From Cinnamomum chago (taxonomy: Eukaryota > Streptophyta > Magnoliopsida > Laurales > Lauraceae): a stretch of 64,000 nt of DNA. The position numbers were made by a program, and so were the translations under genes. Below the pieces are notes generated by a model. It searched no databases. It saw only the letters and a program-made list of their open reading frames with translations, and was not told the origin of the DNA. Positions 46,856 to 57,375 of this stretch are shown here, piece after piece (position 1 is the stretch's first letter; the number at the start of each line of letters is the position of its first letter). The stretch covers positions 76,345,422 to 76,409,421 of the forward strand of contig CP142456.1 in the NCBI GenBank assembly GCA_038049695.1. Reading direction: 5' to 3'.

Positions 46856-47515
46856 TGTGTGGGGTCACTTCCTAATGACAGATTTGTATGGGGCCATTCC
46901 CCAATGACGGGATAGTCCCTGGCCTCGGTGTTACCCAGTTCGGTAGAAGCGTCAGGTCGGGAAAGCCCGGAGCCCATCTCGGTGACCACGTCTGCAAGTG
47001 CCCACCTTGGTCTCGGCCTTAGCTTGGTCTCGGCCCTCCTGTCATTCAGCCATAAATGCGCTGCCATAGCGGTAAACGGCGAACTGACAAATTGAGTGGG
47101 CGCCGGACCTAGATAAGTGGCAAGCCTTATCTCGAGGTCACATCCGCAGACATAGGAGAATGGCTCGATGGGACGTTCCCTTTTTACCTACCCCCATTTA
47201 GGAGAGAAAGTACAAGCCGATGGGACTTTCATCTCCCCCTAAGGAGCCCAGTCCGATGATGACTCTCACGTCTATATAATGCATGAAGAAAAACTACAGG
47301 AGGTATGCAACAAAGCTGCCCTCTATACTCTTTCTTCCCTATTTTCCTCAGTTACCAAACTAACTCAGGCATCGAAGTGCCTTCGGCTGCCTACAGCCAG
47401 GGGCTCTGACTTTTGTTTTTCCTTTCAGATTCCCGGAGGCCGATCCTTTCCCAAAATCATCAAATCAAGAGTCTAATCCTCTCCTAACCAAGTCTGTAAA
47501 TTTTAAGCACTTACA
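46856..47515 (+). mobile_element. Solo LTR, Ty3/gypsy Tat-like
   Basis: The 660-bp sequence starts TGTGTGGGGTCAC and ends CACTTACA, with GTTTC on both sides (46851-46855 and 47516-47520), a perfect 5-bp duplication. Copy 1 of the duplication has the uninterrupted site GGTTTCTACCCGG near 20165. A TATATAA-type motif lies near 47274. The opening TGTGTGGGG and the many CTCGG words are shared with the Tat-type LTR at 56914. It is what remains after recombination between the two LTRs of an element. Confidence 0.85.
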
Positions 47516-47664
47516 GTTTCTACCCGGAAGTTTCTCAAAAACATCTGTGCATTCATAGTCCCTAACTTTAAAAAGAAAATGCAAGGAAGAAGGTTTCACT
47601 CAGATCCAATATCTAATTGTCAGCATCCCTCTCTTCTTCTTCTTATTCTAATCTTTCAATCACA

Positions 47665-48079
47665 ATGAGAAGCTCTGGCTCAGATTCTGCCCTCTTTTTT
47701 TTCTTCTTGTTCGTGGTCATCTTCCACTCTTTCCATCTGATGAGCAGGTGTCATGCACTCAACTGCACGCTTTCAAAATGCAGTGATGGAGGCCCAGCTA
47801 TCCAATTTCCATTCCGATTGGGACGGCAGCCTGAGCGCTGTGGCTATTCGGGCTTCAAGCTCATCTGCAACGGCACCAACACCATCCTCCAGCTCCCACA
47901 CCAACACCATCCTCCAGCTCCCATCTGGGCAAAACCTCTCCATAACTTATATAAGTTACCGTGAAGGTGCATGTTATATGAGGATTGTCAACCTCTACGA
48001 CTGCGTCGAGAAGCTCCTTTTGAGTCTCAACCTCACAGCATCTTCCTTTGGTCCTGTCGACAAACTCTACGGTAATTAC
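47665..48079 (+). pseudogene. Gene E: broken exon 1 of an LRK10L-2-type receptor
   Basis: It is a near-copy of gene A exon 1 from the signal peptide (MRSSGSDSALFFFF) through LNCTLSKCSDGG to the SFGPVDKLYG segment. A 25-bp tandem duplication (47874-47898 repeated at 47899-47923) shifts the frame. The exon is then cut at 48079 by the end of a copia LTR. The rest of the gene is not seen in the window. It faces gene C head-to-head, as A faces the stub at 19335. Confidence 0.92.
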
Positions 48080-49480
48080 TGTTGGAAAATGGCTTTGATA
48101 CTTGGACAATGGGAGAAACACACTAGCTACAGCTTAATTACAAAATACAAATTATACTAGGAACAAGAACCCACTTTATAAATTTTACACAAATACACTA
48201 TTACAAAGGAATACACTATTAAGCCTACACACTTTCAAGTAAGAAACCCACTCACTACACTTTACATAATACACTCACTAAACACTCTTTACTCAATACA
48301 CTCACGACAAAGGAAGGCACTCACTACAATTTCTCAATACACACTTCAGTGTGTCTCACTCTACACTCACTTCACACTTGACTTCACACTTCTTCACTTC
48401 TGGTATCACTATCACTCTCACTTCAGTTGTATTCTCACTTACCCAATGCACCTCTATGTATAGGCACTCTACTAAGGTTGGTGATATACCATGTGGTGGA
48501 GGCATGATCCACGTGGTCTTCTTTTTCACCATGCTTTTTTTCGGTTTGAAGTCACTAGACTTCTCTAGACAACATGAAGTCGGTTGTGTGAGGAGGTGGG
48601 ATTGCTCATGTGGATTCTAGAATAGTCAGGGAGAGATACTAGTGGGTCTTTCTAGAAAAAGGTAAGAAAGGGAAAGAGAGTTCTATAGTCAGTGTTGACG
48701 TCTAAAGATACTCCCCCTCACCACTGACCCTCTTAAACTGTCTTCATGCCAAGCTTTGTTCGTAGTCTTGTGAATGTGTCTGTTGATAAAGCCTTGGTGA
48801 AGATGTCTGCCACTTGTTCCGTAGTGCTGCAGTACTTCAGCTTCACTGTCTTCTGCTTTACATGATCTCTTATGAAATGAAACTTGATGTCAATATGTTT
48901 ACTCCTTCCATGTTGTATAGGATTCTTAGCGAGTTCAATGACAGACTTGTTATCCACATGTATAGTTGTGGATTCAACATGTATAGGTGTGGATTCATCT
49001 TGTGGGTGATCAAATTCTTCTAGGAGGTTTCTTAGCCATATAGCTTCGCAGACTGCTGCTGAGGCTGCTACGTATTCAGCTTCACATGTTGATAAAACTA
49101 CAATGCTTTGTTTCTTTGAGACCCATATGAAAGCCGTAGATCCAAGATAGAACACATACCCTGTAGTGCTCTTTCTTTCATCTTGATCACCTCCCCAGTC
49201 ACTATCCGAATATCCATATAACTTAGCTTCATTGCCATAGCTATAGAAAAGACCAAGATTCATGGTACCTTTGATGTACCATAAGATTCTTTTGGCTGCG
49301 ATCCAGTGTGACTCTTTTGGCCTTTCCATATATCGGCTCAAAAGTCCGACACCATAGACAATATCTGGCCTCGTGATTGTGAGATACCTTAAGCTTCCAA
49401 TCAGGCTTTTGAATAGTGTCGGATTAATGTCTCTTTCTTCACCTTCTTTCGTTAATCTTAGACCCAAGGGGAGTAACCGA
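48080..49480 (-). mobile_element. Ty1/copia element, 3' part
   Basis: The 3' LTR is at about 48080-48710 (outer end TGTTGGAAAATGGC on the + strand), with a GGTGAGGGGGAG polypurine tract near 48712-48724. The C-terminal end of the copia polyprotein, the end of the reverse transcriptase and RNase H (SLIGSLRYLT, YGYSDSDWGGD, CEAEYVA, ADIFTKAL), occupies about 48733-49470. Everything upstream is missing: at about 49480 the sequence passes into a + strand gypsy element. It is a truncated fossil. The lineage within copia is not assigned. Confidence 0.85.
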
Positions 49481-49499
49481 GCTCGTGTCGAGTCCAGGC

Positions 49500-52400
49500 G
49501 GGCCTCCCACAGTGAGCAGGTGATGGTGGCCGAACTCGGTTCAGCTCCGAAGAAGGCTCGAAGGGAGCGACCCAGGATCTGCTTCTCTGATGCGGACTTG
49601 GAAGGAGTCCAGCTTCCCCATAACGATCCACTCGTCGTCACTCTGAAACTTGACTGCACCACGCAGGGTGTAAAGGACTGCACCGTGCAGAGGGTCCTCG
49701 TCGACCCCGGTAGTTCGTCTGAGGTCGTCTATTTCGATTGCTTCCGAAGGATGGGCCTGACGAAGAAGGATCTGCAAGAAGCTCGAATTCCCCTCATAGG
49801 CTTCAGCGCCAAGCCAGTGTACCCCAAAGGAAAGGTGACGCTCAGAGTCGAGGTCGGTGGCGCGTCCGTTGTAACAAACTTCTTGGTGGTCGACGCACCC
49901 TCACCCTATAATGCCATAATGGGCAGGACCTGGCTCCACAGCCTGGAGGCAGTCCCTTCTACTCACCACCAGAAGCTGAAATTCCCATTGGAAGGAAGGA
50001 ACGGCAAGGTTGAAATAGTTACAGTCCGAGGAGATCAGCAGACAACCAAGCAGTGTCTGATGGTCGTAGTTTCCGGGGAACGAGAGCCCAGAGAAGTCAA
50101 TATGGTCGAGATGGAGAAGAAGCTAGATGAGGTCGGCCAGGACCCGGAAACGAAGAGCGTGGAGGACCTGACCGAAATCAGGATCGACTCAAACGATCCA
50201 GAATGGTTCTTCCTGCTCGGCAGCCAGCTCGCAGAGCCAGAGAAATCCGAGCTGGTCCAATTCCTAGTGCAGAACAAAGATGCCTTCGCCTGGACGCCCC
50301 AAGAGATACCCGGCATTGATCCTGAGGTAATGTGCCACAGACTGAATGTGAACCCTAACCACAAACCGGTGATGCAGAAAGCTCGCAGGACCGGAGTTCC
50401 GCAGACCGAGGCCGTGGTTGAAGAGGTGGACAAGCTGCTTGAGGCCTGGGTGATCAGAGAAGTCCAATACCCGACTTGGTTAGCCAATACGATGGTCGTC
50501 AAAAAGAAAACAGGCAAGTGGAGAGTTTGCGTTGACTTCACCGACCTCAACAAAGCCTGCCCCAAGGACAGCTTCCCTCTCCCGAAGATCGACCAGATGA
50601 TCGATGCCACTGCCGGACACGACATGATGAGTTTTCTTAAGGCATACCGTGGTTATCATCAGATACCATTGTATGGGCCAGACGAAGAAAAGATAGCCTT
50701 CATAACTCCCAGGGGCACCTACTGTTATAAGGTGATGCCGTTTGGGCTGAAGAATGCAGGAGCCACCTACCAGCGACTTGTCACCAAGATGTTCCAGGCT
50801 CACCTCGGCAAGACTGTCGAAGTCTACATTGATGATATGGTCGTCAAGTCCAAACAGGCGCAGAACCATTTGGAAGATTTAGCTCAAGTCTTCGATGTTT
50901 TGAAGAAATTTCAGCTCAAGCTCAATGCGTCTAAATGCGCGTTTGGTGTCAGTTCCGGCAAGTTCCTGGGGAGTTTGGTCACGCGCAGAGGAATAAAGGC
51001 CAATCCAGATCAGATCTCGGCTATCCTCATAGTACAAAGTCCCACTTCGACAAAGGAGGTCCAAAAGCTCACTGGAATGGCGGCCGCACTGAATCGTTTC
51101 ATCAGCAGATCTTCAGATAAGTGTCGGCCCTTCTTTCAGCTTCTTAGAAAAAATTCAAAATTCCAATGGACTCCGGAATGTGACAAGGCCTTGCAAGAGC
51201 TCAAGGCCTATCTTTCCTCACCTCCTCTATTATCAACTCCGATCCACGGAGAGTTTTTGTACTTATATCTGGCGGTCTCGGATTATGCGGTGAACTCGGT
51301 CCTCATCAGAGAAGAGGACAAACTCCAAAAACCAATTTATTATACGAGGAAGACCCGCATCGATGCCGAGACCAGAAATTTACCACTAGAGAAGCTCGCT
51401 ATGGCACTTGTTAGTGCCTCACGGAAGCTCTCTCATTACTTCCAAACACACACTATAGTGGTTGTTACGGAACATCTACTTAAGTCTGTCTTAAAAAAAG
51501 CTGACTTTTCAGGAATAATCTCCAGATGGGCTGTCGAACTAGGGCAGTACGAGATCCAGTATCAGCGCAGGACGGCGATCAAGGCCCAAGTATTGGCGGA
51601 TTTTCTCGTCGAGTTCTTTTCGAGTTCAGCACCAACCCAGCTCGGGGCAGAGGGCACGAGGCGCCCACGGGCTCTGAGCAATCACAATGCCCAGCCCTCA
51701 CCCCAGTTTGGAAAGTCTTCGTCGACGGGTCTTTCACCTCGAAAAGGGCTGGTGCAGAAGTTGTCCTCCAATCTCCAGAGGGCTGGTCATCGAGCAGGCT
51801 TTGACTCTAGATTTCAAAGCGTCGAACAATGAAGCTAAGTATGAAGCCTTATTAGCCGGACTGAACAACGTCAAGATCCTCGGAGCTCAACAGCTGGTGG
51901 TTTTCAGTGATTCATAGCTGGTGGCGAACCAGCTAACTGGAGACTACCAGGCTCGTGACTATAGGATGGCCGCGTATTTGACCCTGGCAAAGAAGATGCT
52001 CTCTCAGTTCCAGTCGGTCGAAATCAAATAGATAGGCAAAGAATCAAACTCTCACGCGGATGCTCTTGCAAACTTGGCCTCTACTGTCGAAGCAGGAAGA
52101 AAAAAAAACATTGAAGTAGGATCGCTGGCCGCGCCAAGCATTGAGCTCCATCCACCTCGGGAAGTGTTATGTCTTGATCTCGGCCCGAGTTGGATGGACC
52201 CCATCATAGCCTACCTGAAGGACGACAAACTTCCCGAGGACAGTGGCGAGGCCCATCGAATCAGACTCAAAGCAACCCGGTTCTGGCTGTCCCTCGAAGC
52301 CAAACTCTACAGGAAGTCGTTCACAGGCCCGTACCTCCAATGTGTTTATCCAAGCAAAGTCGAAGACTTCCTATTCGAAAAACATGAAGGGATCTGCGGA

Positions 52401-53412
52401 AGCCACGTTGGAGGGAGTTCCCTTACTTACCGAGCCATCAGCCAAGGCTACTTGTGGCCATATATGCAGAAGGATGCTCAAGTATATGCGAGAAGGTATG
52501 AAAAATGTCAAAAATTCTCCCACTCTCTCCATCAACCGGCGCAGGACCTCAGTCCGCTCTCCAGCCCGTGGCCATTCGCCCAGTGGGACCGCTTCATCGA
52601 GCTCCAGGGAACAGGAGGTGGCTAATTGTGGCTACCGACTACTTCACCAAATGGATCGAGGCATAGCCATTGTCTTCCATCATGGAGTAGGATACTAAGA
52701 ACTTTGTATAGAAGAACATTGTTACGAGGTTCGCCATCCCCAGAACTTTGATCTCGGACAATGGGACCTAGTTCGATTCCAACCTCTTTAGGAGCTTCTG
52801 TCAGGAGCTCGGCATCCGCAATCACTACTCCACCCCGGCTTACCCATAGAGTAATGGCCAGGCAGAAATTTCTAATAAGGTGGTGCTCGACGGACTAAAG
52901 AAGCGACTTGACAGAGCTAAGGGAAGGTGGGTGGAAGAACTTCCGAGCGTCCTGTGGGCTTACAGAACAACCCCAAGACGTTCCACTTCGGCGACTCCTT
53001 TCTCCTTATCTTATGGAATGGAGGCTATCATTCCCTTAGAGATCGGCCTCCCTACGTTGAAGACTGAGCTCTTTGATCAGGGCCGAATGAGTCGCATTTA
53101 GCTTTGGAACTGAACTTGGCCGACGAGCGAAGGGAAGCAGCTGCAATCCGGTTGGCCGCCTATCAGCAACAGCTGGCCAGAGGGTATAATCAGAAGGTTA
53201 GAGAGAGAAGATTCTCAGTCGGCGAGTTGGTTCTCAAGAAGACACTCCCAAATGATAGAGACCCCAACCAGGGCAAGCTGGCCCCGAATTGGCACGGACC
53301 CTTCAAGGTAATCTCCACTGTCGGACAATCGGCCTACCGACTCGAAGACTTGGCAGGCAGACAGCTACCTCGGCCGTGGAATGCGTCTCATCTCAAGAAA
53401 TTCTATTTTTGA
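49500..53412 (+). pseudogene. Tat-lineage pol region (fossil)
   Basis: The protease is near 49660-49900 (LVDPGSSSEVVYF). The reverse transcriptase is at about 50300-50950, with DLNKACPKDSFPLPKID and YIDDMVVKSK, words characteristic of the Tat clade. The first RNase H is at about 51150-51620, the second RNase H at about 51700-52080, and the integrase core and tail at about 52300-53412, ending HLKKFYF. About half a dozen breaks are present, mostly in the downstream half. Antisense ORFs overlapping this region are shadows. Confidence 0.85.
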
Positions 53413-53502
53413 AACTTGTACCCTATACTTAGAAGATTTCAATAAGAGAGAATTTCCTATTCAGAGAACGGAGCATCCTTTATCAGCGGTTCGGCTACGA
53501 CC

Positions 53503-53787
53503 ATGATGAGATCGCCTTGGGTCGGCTACGTGCCACCCGTGCGTGAAGCCATTACGACCATGATGAGATCGCCTCGGGTCGGCTACGCGCCACCCGGGCG
53601 TGAAGCCATTACGGCCATGATGAGATCGCCTCGGGTCGGCTATGCCCCACCCGGGCGTGAAGCTATTACGGCTATGATGAGATCGCCTCGGGTCGGCTAC
53701 GCGCCACCCGGGCGTGAAGCCATTACGGCCATGATGAAATCGCCTCGGGTTGGCTACGTGCCAACCGGGCGTGAAGCCATTACGGCC
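53503..53787. repeat. Tandem repeat, five units of 57 bp, in the Tat element
   Basis: Units start ATGATGAGATCGCC at 53503, 53560, 53617, 53674 and 53731. Each carries CGGGTCGGCTACG and CGTGAAGCCATTACG. The period is a multiple of three, so the array stays open on both strands (MMRSPRVGYAPPGREAITA on +). It lies just after pol, where Tat elements often carry tandem repeats. Confidence 0.93.
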
Positions 53788-54299
53788 GTCGACGAAACTG
53801 CTTGCGAGACAAGTCGAGTTCCACCTCGGCAGTAAACCGTTTTCGGCCATCTTGGCCCTTCTAAGGCCGCCGACCTGTCTAACGGACCCGTTTCGGCTAG
53901 CAGAAGAGTCGATGCATGACCTTCTCCTCGAGACAATATCAAAAGGCTAAGGCGCTCCAGAAGTCAACCCTAAATGTGTGACTAACCTATTACATGATCT
54001 GTTGTGTATCAGCCTTATTGTTCCGCGTGAATTCCTAGTTCGACTGAGCCCCCCTCCCCCCCCCCTCAAATCTGGGGCGCACTGAGCCGAGCCCTAACAC
54101 TTAGGCAAAAAAAAAAAAAAGAGGAAGAGGGGCAAACAATAACGCATTACAATCACTCCATTGCACAAAGACTGTTTGAAAAGAAGGCTCTGTTTCATTA
54201 ACCTGTTCAAGATGAAGCTTTTACAGACCAAACCATTGCAAAAACAAACAGTTAAAAAAAAAAGAGGTAGAAAAGTCTCAACAAAAAAAGCTGGTAGGT

Positions 54300-56600
54300 T
54301 TAATCAGCGCCGGCGTCGACTCCTCCGGACAGAGGGACCTCGACCGTTGTAGGGACAAAGTCGGGGGTGGCAGTAACAACCTCGGTGGAGTCGGTGGCTG
54401 CGGCAGCGGCGGCGACCTCGGCAGAATCGGGGGCACTGGTGAGCTCCTGGCTTGGGAACTTAGCTGGACTTTGGTAGTTTGGGTCGCCTCGGGGACGCCC
54501 ACTTTATCCAGAGCAACCGGCCACCCTAGCTCCTAGGCATTGTCCCGAACAGCCACTACTTGCGCTTCATACAGAGCGGTAGCTTCGGCGACCCCCTCGT
54601 CGTAGGCCTCCTTGGTCTCGGCCTCGAGCTTGGCGCTGGCCTCCTCGGTCTGCTCGGCCATCTTCTTCTTATACATCTCGATTTCGGCCTTTGTAGCCTC
54701 CACCTCGGCCGTCAGACTCCGGACGGACCCCTCCTGCTCGGCCGCCTTTCTCCCCATCTCCTCCACCGTGGCCTCCGCCTCGGCCCTTTCAGCGGCTCTT
54801 TCGGCGCTGCTCTGTCGTACCCTCTCCAGCTGGACGAGAGATCTTTGCACCAGCTGCAAGATGAACAAGACGCAATGAGAAAGCATAGCAGGGATAGAAG
54901 TCCATAAAAAAATCAGAGTACAAGACACTTACCAGAAGCCCCGCCTGCATCGATGCCCCTGCCAGCGCGGCGTCGTCCTGCTCCTGGTGCCGGATCATGA
55001 CCCTAGGGAGAGAGCAGGCGACAGCCAGGGCCGCCATCACCGAGGGGTTCCCCAGGACCTGATCCTCCACTGACACGGGCCTCCCGGGACCAATGAGAAA
55101 GGAGGGTCTCCAGGGAGCTGGCCCGGGCGGAGGGATGACGATGGTTCCCGGGGTATCCTCGACCACGGGCTCGGTCGGAGCCCTTTTTCTCGGATCGGCC
55201 TCTTCCTCCACCGTGGCCCCCTCGGATTGTTGATTGTTTTCCGGGCGAGGGGGCGGTGTGCGGGCCCTGTCGACTACCGGAGGAGAGGTGCGCTGCGGGA
55301 TCCTCCTAGCACTGCCGGAGCCGCCGAATGCCAGCAGGGTTAGGTCTTTCAATGCAGGCTGACGACGGGGTGCCATCTCCCCCTCCGCTGCTTCCTCAAT
55401 CACGATCAGGCGGTGGGGTCGCATGATGAGCGGGGTCTCGCTCGACTCGGCTTCGGAAGTAGAAGCCTCGGCGCCGGACGCGCGCCTGCTCACCTCGGGG
55501 GCTGTCTGAGGTTGGGCCTCGGCTTCCCTTCTCTCCAGGCTCCTCCTCTGCGTTTCGGGCGCGACCTCAACCCTCTCTGGACCGGCCTCCGACCTCTTGA
55601 TGTAGCCCCTGTACTTGGGCTCGTATTTGAGCAGGGCCCACACAACCCGGCTGGAGAAATCGGTGCACTTGGCGACCCGGCTGTGCCAAGAATCGTTCCT
55701 TACCCAACCTACAAGCCCAGCTTTTCTCTGCCGAGCACCTGTAAGATCAGAGAAGGGTCAATTCAGGAATGTGAAAGAAAGCAGGAAGATTAAGTTAGAA
55801 CTGAAGAATGGAGAATTCCGTACTTGGAGCAACCCCGGGGCGACGGGGGATGCTGTACGCTCTAACTTCCTCTTCGGGGCCGAACTCCCAATTCCCCGAG
55901 ACGGAGATGAGCTCGTCCCCTGCGTACTTGCTGGAATCCTCCAGTGCCGTGACGAAAGCCCTTCGCTTCGGCTTGACGCGGAGGTAATAGGTGTCCTCCT
56001 TCGTTTTACAAAGGTCGTATACATCCTCTATGTCGCGGATGTCTAACCCTATGTGGAGGTGCTGGTTCAATGCTACAGTGCCCATAATGGCCTTGAAAGC
56101 GTTCGACATCAACTGACAGGGCGTAAGGTTCCAGGAACAGAGGCAGGCCCGAAGCAATGGGTGCAACGGGAACCTGACCCCTCCCTAAACCACCGCTATG
56201 AGCGGGAAGGGCATCCAGCCTCCAACACAAGATCGGCGGACGTGGTCCGCAGGATCACCCTTCCGAATGAGGACATTGTCCAGAATATCATAGACAGACT
56301 TAAAGCTTTCTATAGACTGGGCGGGAGTCAACCCAGTGACTGTAAATCCCCATGGTTGATAGGAAAAAAGGAAAGGAGAAAAAGGAAAAGGGCTGGACGA
56401 AAGCAGGGGAAGATGAAAGACGCAGAAGACTTACTAGCACAGGAACCTAATACGGGGACGGGTAGGGAAGCACCGAGAGGAAGTGAAGGCCTTGCTCCGA
56501 GTGCTTGGCTCTGGTTCTTAGGGTTTTCAGAGGCGTCCGTTCGAGAAGGAAAAGTAAGAAAGAGGAAGAAGAAGAAGGCGCGCTTATTTATAGGGCAAGG
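54300..56600 (-). pseudogene. Antisense ORF zone of the Tat element (fossil)
   Basis: The - strand between pol and the 3' LTR holds long coding-like stretches. One at about 55800-56170 carries HPLLRACLCSWNLTPCQL, a motif type I associate with the extra antisense ORFs of Tat elements. A Pro/Arg/Glu-rich part lies at about 54930-55640, and an Ala/Glu-rich coiled coil at about 54540-54860. A TATAAATAA on the - strand at 56584-56592 and a CT-rich stretch after it look like a promoter and leader. Several breaks or introns separate the stretches; I do not reconstruct them. The role of such ORFs is unknown to me. Confidence 0.6.
56584..56592 (-). promoter_or_regulatory. TATA motif for the antisense ORF zone
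   Basis: TATAAATAA on the - strand is followed by a pyrimidine-rich stretch of about 40 bases, as in plant leaders. Position and direction fit transcription of the antisense zone. The motif is seen; the activity is inferred. Confidence 0.45.
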
Positions 56601-56913
56601 ACGCCCTCTTGCTGGCGCCACTTCCGAAAATTCAAAAGACGTCTCTTCAGAGACCACACGTGTTCTCTCTTTGACAGCGTGACCAATCGGTTGGTGACAC
56701 GTGTCGTCGACGACTCGCCTTCCGTAATGATTTGAGCATGTCATTTATTGCGATTTATTGCAATTGAACCGCTCCTGGCGTGCAAGGGGAAGTTAAATGA
56801 GTGCCACGCGTCAATAGTCGACGTCAGAACGGGAACCTGTGGCGGTTCTTCGTAATTATAGCTCCCGACCCCAGGAAATTCAGGATCCCTAGGAGTCAGA
56901 AGCTAGGGGCAAT

Positions 56914-57375
56914 TGTGTGGGGCATCCCTTAATGCGCCAGCTAAGCAAGGAATGACGACGATCCCTACTGAAATCCCATCTCGGCTGAAGGCGTCTCGGC
57001 ACGGGAAGCCGTGGTGCTTGCCGAGACCACCATGGACGCACCCCGTCTCGGCCAAAAGCTGCATCGGGCAGGAGAACTCATCTCGGCCACGCCCGAGGTG
57101 AGGAGTTCTGCACGAGGCAGGCGTGGACGGCCACGCCTGACGTCTGGACACATGGCAGGGTTTGGACACGTGCTGACAAGACATAAACGTCATCCACTCC
57201 AACCACTCTCACCCCATCTGATGGCTACAACCATATCGGGGCAAGGTCCAAGAAAGGAACCGATGAGACCTCAGCCGCCAACGAGTCAAGGCACGATCAG
57301 GCCCAACATGACTAGCATTTAATGCAACATGGGCTGATTGAACTCTCATTCAATGCAATGTGGGCTATGATGGCA
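56914..57375 (+). mobile_element. 3' LTR of the Tat element
   Basis: The 462-bp LTR starts TGTGTGGGGCATCCC after the purine-rich AGCTAGGGGCAAT and ends ATGGCA. It is rich in CTCGGC words. Beyond it, GAGAACTGCC returns to Tekay coding sequence on the - strand. Its start resembles the solo LTR at 46856, so the two probably come from related Tat families. Confidence 0.65.

Larger units (their letters stand above)
49481..57375 (+). mobile_element. Ty3/gypsy element, Tat lineage, 5' part missing
   Basis: This fossil starts inside the gag-protease linker and lacks the 5' LTR and gag. Parts in order: protease, reverse transcriptase (with YIDDMVVKSK) and first RNase H at about 49500-51620; a second, archaeal-type RNase H at about 51700-52080; integrase at about 52300-53412; a 57-bp tandem array at 53503-53787; an antisense ORF zone at about 54300-56600; a polypurine stretch near 56900; and a 3' LTR at 56914-57375. 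Dual RNase H and antisense extra ORFs are known for Tat/Retand elements. The coding part has several breaks and is not functional. Its right LTR end abuts Tekay coding DNA, which suggests insertion into that element. Confidence 0.85.

Noticed and set aside
50035-50625. 196-codon - strand ORF and similar antisense ORFs over the Tat pol region
   Set aside because: They overlap well-recognised reverse transcriptase sequence on the + strand and have no motifs of their own.
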